From positions 1-10,902 of the forward strand of contig JALUUP010000260.1 in assembly GCA_027021285.1 (NCBI GenBank): DNA of 10,902 nt, written 5' to 3'. Numbering within the stretch: position 1 is the first letter of the stretch; every line of letters starts with the position of its first letter. The position numbers and the translations under genes are program-made. This DNA is from Bacteroidota bacterium. GTDB lineage: Bacteria; Bacteroidota; Ignavibacteria; SZUA-365; JAADGX01. This document shows positions 7,390-10,902 of the stretch, piece after piece. The notes beneath the pieces were generated by a model that worked only from the letters and a program-made list of their open reading frames with translations, made no database searches and was not told the DNA's origin.

Positions 7390-8367
7390 CTATCCTCCGA
7401 TTGCTATCATTGTTCTGTTCTCTTGCTTAAGCAATCCGTCGATGCCGGGATGGGATGCGGGTTTTGCATTTAAGGATGCCTGGATGGAAAGAGCCAGTTC
7501 TTCGTCCGAGGCGCCGCGCCGGAGTAAGTCACGAAGGGAGATCTCGGCATTGTTGAGCAGACAGGTTCGCAGCGCCCCGTCCACGGTAAGGCGAAGCCGG
7601 TTGCATGACGCACAGAAATGATCACTGACCGGCGAGATGAAACCGATCCTCGTCCCCTCCCCGGTGATTTCCCATTCCCTGGCGGAAGAAGAGTTTTCCT
7701 CGTCGAGCGGTCGCAAAACAAAGGCGCGCGCGAGGCGTTTCCGGATTTCATCTGAAGAAATGAAGTATTCCGACTGCCACCTGTTTCCCGCAAATGGCAT
7801 AAACTCGATAAACCGGACAGTAACACCTTTCCTGATCGCAAAGTCGGCGAAATCGCGCAGCTCATCGTCATTCACTCCGCGCATGACGACGACGTTCAGC
7901 TTTACGGGGCGCATATTCAGGGACAACGCTTTGTCAATGGAAGCCAGGACCTTGTCTATGCCGTCGCGCCGGGTAATAGCGCGGAATCTATTGGGGCGAA
8001 GGGTATCGAGGCTGATGTTAACCCTGCGCAATCCGGCTCGGTGAAGGTCGCAAATTGCTTCGGCAAGCAGGATGCCATTGCTGGTCATCGTTACTTCCTC
8101 GATTCCGGGGAGGGCGGAAATCAGAGACACGAGGCGGGACACGTTTTTCCTGACGGTAGGCTCGCCCCCGGTCAGGCGAATTTTTCGGATACCGAGCATG
8201 GAAAAGATGGAAACAAGGCGGTGGATCTCCTCGAACGTGAGAATACCATGATGCGGTTTGAAATCGACACCCGTATCAGGCATACAGTACCGGCAGCGGA
8301 GATTGCACCTGTCGGTGACGGCAAGGCGGAGATAAGAATGAATTCGACCGAAGGAATCGTTCAGCAT
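7390..8367 (-). CDS. moaA: GTP 3',8-cyclase MoaA (radical SAM)
   Basis: 325 residues, the usual MoaA length. It carries out the first step of Moco synthesis, turning GTP into 3',8-cyclo-7,8-dihydro-GTP with radical S-adenosylmethionine chemistry. Seen: the radical-SAM cysteines Cys21, Cys25 and Cys28 in TDRCNLRCRYCMP, the SAM-binding GGEP (67-70), TSNG, and the C-terminal second cluster ligands Cys252, Cys255 and Cys269 in HFCASCNRLRL and RTCLLNN. It ends in Gly-Gly, as MoaA needs for its active-site tail. The N-terminus (DSFGRIHSYLRL) is family-typical, and AGGA lies 4-5 nt before the ATG, so the start is secure. It is the first gene of the operon, 51 nt after the terminator of the riboswitch-like leader. 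Confidence 0.97.
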   Translation of the reverse strand: MLNDSFGRIHSYLRLAVTDRCNLRCRYCMPDTGVDFKPHHGILTFEEIHRLVSIFSMLGIRKIRLTGGEPTVRKNVSRLVSLISALPGIEEVTMTSNGILLAEAICDLHRAGLRRVNISLDTLRPNRFRAITRRDGIDKVLASIDKALSLNMRPVKLNVVVMRGVNDDELRDFADFAIRKGVTVRFIEFMPFAGNRWQSEYFISSDEIRKRLARAFVLRPLDEENSSSAREWEITGEGTRIGFISPVSDHFCASCNRLRLTVDGALRTCLLNNAEISLRDLLRRGASDEELALSIQASLNAKPASHPGIDGLLKQENRTMIAIGG

Positions 8368-8418
8368 GGAATCCTGGCAGAATAATCAATGACGAGGGTG
8401 GTTATTCCCGGGAGCCGG

Positions 8419-8444
8419 AAAGAAAAACACCCCGGCGGGGTGTT
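8419..8444 (-). terminator. Intrinsic terminator in the moa leader (riboswitch expression platform)
   Basis: On the minus strand an 8-bp perfect stem, AACACCCC with GGGGTGTT (8444-8437 and 8433-8426), closes a 3-nt GCC loop and runs straight into TTTCTTT (8425-8419). The stem is GC-rich at the loop end. There is no T-run on the plus strand, so it acts on minus-strand transcription. It lies between the riboswitch-like fold and moaA, so it would decide whether the operon is transcribed. The same GGGTGT as the terminator's 3' arm occurs at 8519-8514 inside the aptamer-like fold and could pair with the terminator's 5' arm, a possible antiterminator. Confidence 0.85.
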
Positions 8445-8472
8445 GAGGATGAAAGCGTGACAAACTACGCTG

Positions 8473-8605
8473 GAACTCCTTTCCAATGCCGGGAGGCGAC
8501 GCAATTTCTCGCGACACCCTTCGGGTTGCATGACAACCCGGGACCCTCGGGTCCATCGGTCTGTAATCCTTAGCGTGCGCCGTAGGTTTACAGACTCGGA
8601 GGTTC
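8473..8605 (-). promoter_or_regulatory. Probable molybdenum cofactor (Moco) riboswitch
   Basis: This 133-nt minus-strand leader upstream of moaA folds into a closed multi-stem element. P1 pairs 8605-8598 (GAACCUCC) with 8479-8473 (GGAGUUC) with one bulged C. Inside are GUCUGUAA/UUACAGAC (8595-8588 with 8566-8559), GGACCCGAGGGUCC (8554-8541), a 7-bp hairpin CGGGUUG/CAACCCG (8540-8522), and GGUGUCGC/GCGUCGCC (8518-8511 with 8502-8495), whose G-U pair forms only on this strand. The 3' core reads GCCUCCCG (8497-8490) then UGGAAAGGAGU (8485-8475). This closely matches my memory of the E. coli moaA leader (GCCUCCCG, a few bases, UGGAAAGGUGU). Sequence core, closed fold, terminator and position before moaA agree. 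Moco binding should switch the operon off. The several inner hairpins argue against the reduced Tuco variant, but I cannot exclude it. Confidence 0.8.
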
Positions 8606-8629
8606 AGTTATTTACACTACCTGTTTCTC

Positions 8630-8655
8630 GTTCGCGCAATTTCAAGTACGCGAAC
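8630..8655. repeat. Inverted repeat, possible operator
   Basis: GTTCGCG (8630-8636) and CGCGAAC (8649-8655) are perfect 7-bp inverted arms around a 12-nt AT-richer spacer. They lie between the riboswitch-like leader and the divergent lipoprotein gene. The arm spacing is close to two helical turns centre to centre, which suits a dimeric regulator. One arm overlaps the -35 of one candidate moa promoter and the whole repeat lies just after the start site of the other. I do not recognise it as a ModE, Fur or CRP site. Confidence 0.4.
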
Positions 8656-8662
8656 ATGCCAT

Positions 8663-8691
8663 AACATAATTCTTTCCAGATCAAAAATCAA
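8663..8691 (-). promoter_or_regulatory. Candidate promoter of the moa operon
   Basis: On the minus strand TTGATT (8691-8686) and TATGTT (8668-8663) are separated by 17 nt, a fair sigma70-like pair (4 of 6 in each box); transcription would start near 8656, giving a leader that begins at the inverted repeat. A second possibility is TTGCGC (8639-8634), 17 nt, TGTAAA (8616-8611), which would start the RNA almost exactly at riboswitch P1. On the plus strand CATAAT (8665-8670) could serve the lipoprotein operon, but its -35 is poor. The three overlap, so divergent transcription from a shared region is likely. Confidence 0.35.
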
Positions 8692-8755
8692 CGGAAGAGC
8701 ACGACGATGCAAATAGTTCTTGCGAAATCCATCGCGTTTCAATAGCATTGAACAA

Positions 8756-9730
8756 ATGGCAAAGACCGCGACCATAGTGATGATCGTTAGTTTCTTTCTC
8801 TCCGCTTGTGAACGGCAGGAATTGATCGATCCCAAGTCGGACGTGATTCCCCCGTATCCACCGTCCGGATTGGTTGTGCAATTGGCGCGGGACGGCGAGG
8901 TGGACCTGGAATGGCAGCCGAATACCGATCCTGATTTTTTCGCATACGTGATTTACAGACTGGAACCGCGTACCCCAGACGCTGATCCCGTTGACACAAC
9001 GCTGAAACCGTTTTTCGTGGACAAGTTCCTTTCGTACGACACAACCTACCGGTATTTCCTCACCGCCCTGGACGAAGCGGAAAACGAGAGTTTGCCCTCG
9101 GATACGGTGTCCGCCACGCCGGTCAACAGAAACCCGCCGGAGCGGCCGACGTCGTTTTATGCGTTTGGCAGCAACATCGAGGGAGTTGCCAGCATCAGGC
9201 TTGAGTGGGCCCCGAACACGGACGCCGACCTTGCCGGTTACCGTTTGTATCGCTCGCGAAACCAGCCGGTCGAAGCCATTCCTGCGAACTTGTATATCGA
9301 GACCGATTTTCCTTTCGTAGTTGATACGATGGTCACTCCCACGGGGACGCGGTGGTACTACGTAGTTGCCGCTACCGACCGGGGTGGGTTGGAGAGCAGA
9401 GTTTCGCGTGTCGCGTCGGATATCGTTACGGACATTCCCGAACTGCTTTCTCCACCGGACGGAGCGGGAGCGCCGTCGTGGCCATTCCTCTCCTGGAAAA
9501 CGGTTTCCGGTTCCATCGGTTATATTGTGTTCGTGTTGGAAAACCCGGCAGGCAGCGAGTTGTGGAAAGCGCGTGTCTCCGGCGTTGATACGGAAAACGT
9601 GATTATACAGTACACGGGGCCGCCCCTGACAATCGGCAGGCGATACTGGTGGCGTGTGGCAACCGTGACCACGGAGGAAGGCGTGCCGAACGCCTTGAGC
9701 CCGGTGCACTCATTTCAAGTCGAACAATGA
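8756..9730 (+). CDS. Lipoprotein with fibronectin type III-like repeats
   Basis: 324 residues from the ATG at 8756. The N-terminus is a lipoprotein signal: Lys3, a hydrophobic core, then lipobox LSAC with Cys18. The frame is open back to a TTG at 8720, but only the ATG places the lipobox at normal length. The mature protein has two related FN3-like modules (about 31-121 and 127-222), each starting PP-x-P and carrying an L-E-W-x-P-N-T-D motif followed by A/G-Y-x-x-Y-R and a later Y-Y/F strand. A third beta-rich module (about 227-324) has SPPDG, WPFLSWK and RRYWWRVAT. It is probably tethered to the outer or inner membrane and binds proteins or sugars; the function is unknown. No Shine-Dalgarno site is evident. 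The ABC ATPase gene follows after 9 nt. The 342-codon minus-strand frame across it is rich in R and H and is judged a shadow. Confidence 0.85.
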   Translation: MAKTATIVMIVSFFLSACERQELIDPKSDVIPPYPPSGLVVQLARDGEVDLEWQPNTDPDFFAYVIYRLEPRTPDADPVDTTLKPFFVDKFLSYDTTYRYFLTALDEAENESLPSDTVSATPVNRNPPERPTSFYAFGSNIEGVASIRLEWAPNTDADLAGYRLYRSRNQPVEAIPANLYIETDFPFVVDTMVTPTGTRWYYVVAATDRGGLESRVSRVASDIVTDIPELLSPPDGAGAPSWPFLSWKTVSGSIGYIVFVLENPAGSELWKARVSGVDTENVIIQYTGPPLTIGRRYWWRVATVTTEEGVPNALSPVHSFQVEQ

Positions 9731-9739
9731 AGTTGGAGT

Positions 9740-10519
9740 ATGATACAAGTTACAAATCTCGTGAAAACGTTTGGCGAGCGAAAAGCGCTCTCCGGTATTA
9801 CCTTTCACATCAGTAAAGGGGATATTTGCGGCTACATCGGCCCGAACGGGGCAGGAAAGTCGACGACCGTGAAAATCCTCTCCGGGATGCTTGAACCGGA
9901 TGAGGGCGAGGTGATCGTGAACGGTGTCGATGTGTGTGAAAACCCCGATGCCGTGAAGCCGTTCCTCGGGTACGTGCCTGAGACGGGGGCGGTATATGAG
10001 GCGCTGACGCCCAGGGAATACCTGATGCTGGTGGGCAGATTGTACGGGATGAAGGACAACGTCGTACGGGAACGAACCGATGTGATGCTGAAATTCTTTG
10101 ATCTCCAGGATGATGCCAACGAGGTGATGTCGGGTTTTTCGAAGGGAATGAAGCAAAAGGTAGTGATCCTGTCGGCGTTGCTTCACGACCCGGCGCTGTT
10201 TTTCTTCGACGAGCCTCTTCACGGTCTTGATGCCCGCTCCACGGTGCTGTTCAAGGAGTTGTTGTTCATCCTGGCACGGCAGGGAAAAACCATCTTGTAT
10301 TGCTCCCATCTTCTGGATATCGTGGAGCGCGTTTGCACGAGGTTGCTGGTCTTGCGGAATGGGAAAATTGTTGCTGAAGGAACGATCGATGAACTGCGCG
10401 AGCTCACGAATAAAAATACGTTGGAAGACGCCTTCAGCATTCTGACCGAGTCAACCGATCTTCGGGCGCGAGCCGAAACTTTGATCAAGGATCTTGCCGA
10501 ACTTCCCGTATCTATCTGA
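9740..10519 (+). CDS. ABC transporter ATP-binding protein (ABC-2 / NatA-like)
   Basis: 259 residues, a complete nucleotide-binding domain. Seen: Walker A GPNGAGKST (34-42); a Q-loop position occupied by Glu in YVPE (78-81), common in ABC-2 type exporters; signature SGFSKGMKQK (131-140), a variant of LSGGQ usual in this subgroup; Walker B LFFFDEP with Asp157 and Glu158; D-loop GLD; and His190 in SH. A short C-terminal tail (about 225-259) has no recognised domain. It should power an ABC-2 membrane permease, which is not in this window and may lie downstream. GGAG (9735-9738) is only 1 nt from the ATG, too close for normal use, so coupling to the lipoprotein gene 9 nt upstream may matter. Its TGA overlaps the next ATG by one base. 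Confidence 0.93.
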   Translation: MIQVTNLVKTFGERKALSGITFHISKGDICGYIGPNGAGKSTTVKILSGMLEPDEGEVIVNGVDVCENPDAVKPFLGYVPETGAVYEALTPREYLMLVGRLYGMKDNVVRERTDVMLKFFDLQDDANEVMSGFSKGMKQKVVILSALLHDPALFFFDEPLHGLDARSTVLFKELLFILARQGKTILYCSHLLDIVERVCTRLLVLRNGKIVAEGTIDELRELTNKNTLEDAFSILTESTDLRARAETLIKDLAELPVSI

Positions 10520-10902
10520 TGTTTCCTGTCAGGACCCGGTGGTATCCTGGTTTTGCCATTGCCCTTGTCGCCTCACTTGTTCCGTCAAGCGCCGCAGGCC
10601 AGGTGAGTGTGGCGGATTCCGTGAGTTGGTCCTCACCGCGAATTACCCTGGGGTACGAGCGCAATGTCAACACGCACTTGTGGAATATCAGCGGCCGGTG
10701 GAATTATCGGTCATCAACGTGGAATGTTGTTGCGGATGAACAGTACCGCAGCTCTCTGATACGCACCGATCGATCGTACATCAAGGACGAGCAATCATTT
10801 CTTGTTCGGGGAGAACGCCATCTATCGGAGACCTGGAGCGTGGAGGCGAGATTCAGGTCATACGTTTTTGCCGACGATCGTTCGCTGGGATTGAACTCGC
10901 TG
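10519..10902 (+). CDS. N-terminal part of a secreted, probably outer-membrane beta-barrel protein (runs off right edge)
   Basis: An ATG at 10519 shares its A with the TGA of the ABC ATPase gene (TGATG), and the frame stays open for all 128 codons to the window edge. Residues 1 to about 28 form a signal peptide: Arg5 and Arg7, a hydrophobic core (FAIALVASLV), then a small-residue cleavage region SSAAGQ. The rest shows alternating polar and hydrophobic or aromatic residues in stretches of about 10 (ITLGYERN, WNISGRWNYR, FLVRGERHL, WSVEARFRSYVF), as in outer-membrane beta strands. I do not recognise the family. Signal, strand pattern and coupling to the ATPase support a real gene; the overlapping 10494-10739 frame is a shadow. 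Together with the lipoprotein it suggests a system spanning the envelope. Confidence 0.75.
   Translation, partial: MFPVRTRWYPGFAIALVASLVPSSAAGQVSVADSVSWSSPRITLGYERNVNTHLWNISGRWNYRSSTWNVVADEQYRSSLIRTDRSYIKDEQSFLVRGERHLSETWSVEARFRSYVFADDRSLGLNSL

Noticed and set aside
8495..8521. T-box-like AGGGUG...CGCG segment in the moa leader
   Set aside because: The obligatory UGGN bulge sequence is missing, and the surrounding core fits a Moco-type riboswitch much better.
8707..8745. 12-codon ORF (MQIVLAKSIAFQ) upstream of the lipoprotein gene
   Set aside because: It has only a weak GGAAG site, does not overlap the next gene, and nothing else supports its translation.
8681..9709. 342-codon minus-strand open frame opposite the FN3-like lipoprotein gene
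   Set aside because: Its product is rich in Arg, His and Gly without domain signals, while the plus-strand frame has a lipobox, repeated FN3-like motifs and operon packing.

Overview
The window looks like chromosomal sequence from a member of the Bacteroidota/FCB group, more likely a deep branch such as Ignavibacteriota/Chlorobiota than classical Bacteroidia. The main evidence is a secreted hydrolase ending in a type IX secretion (Por) sorting domain, together with a lipoprotein carrying fibronectin-type repeats. Several genes have clear GGAGG-type Shine-Dalgarno sites, which are rare in Bacteroidia. No tRNA, rRNA, CRISPR array, transposase or IS end was seen.

Layout. (1) 1-2070, minus strand: a CocE/S15-type alpha/beta hydrolase with a T9SS tail, followed by the 5' end of an unrecognised membrane-anchored protein that runs off the left edge. 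(2) 2171-4138, plus strand: an LtaS-like membrane phosphoglycerol/phosphoethanolamine transferase (sulfatase fold), divergent from the hydrolase. (3) 4181-8367, minus strand: a compact molybdenum cofactor (Moco) operon, transcribed in the order moaA, moaC-mogA fusion, moeA, MOSC-domain protein, single-domain CHR (chromate-transporter family) permease. Gene junctions are 4-nt overlaps or gaps of at most 39 nt. (4) 8368-8755: no protein gene, but a highly structured minus-strand leader whose 3' core resembles the Moco riboswitch of E. coli moaA, followed by an intrinsic terminator 51 nt before the moaA start. An inverted repeat and candidate promoters lie upstream. (5) 8756-10902, plus strand: a tightly packed operon of an FN3-like lipoprotein, an ABC-2-type ATPase and the start of a secreted, probably outer-membrane beta-barrel protein cut by the right edge.

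How it fits together. The central region reads as a Moco synthesis operon controlled by its own product through a transcription-terminating riboswitch. MoaA and the MoaC domain make cPMP from GTP, the MogA/MoaB domain adenylates molybdopterin, MoeA inserts molybdate, and the MOSC protein probably acts on finished cofactor or sulfur transfer. MPT synthase (moaD, moaE), moeB, mobA and modABC are not in the window. The most interesting point is the last gene. A solitary short CHR-family permease in a Moco-riboswitch operon suggests an oxyanion such as molybdate or tungstate, rather than chromate, as the natural substrate. That is inference. The right-hand operon looks like an envelope export or surface-assembly system of unknown purpose.
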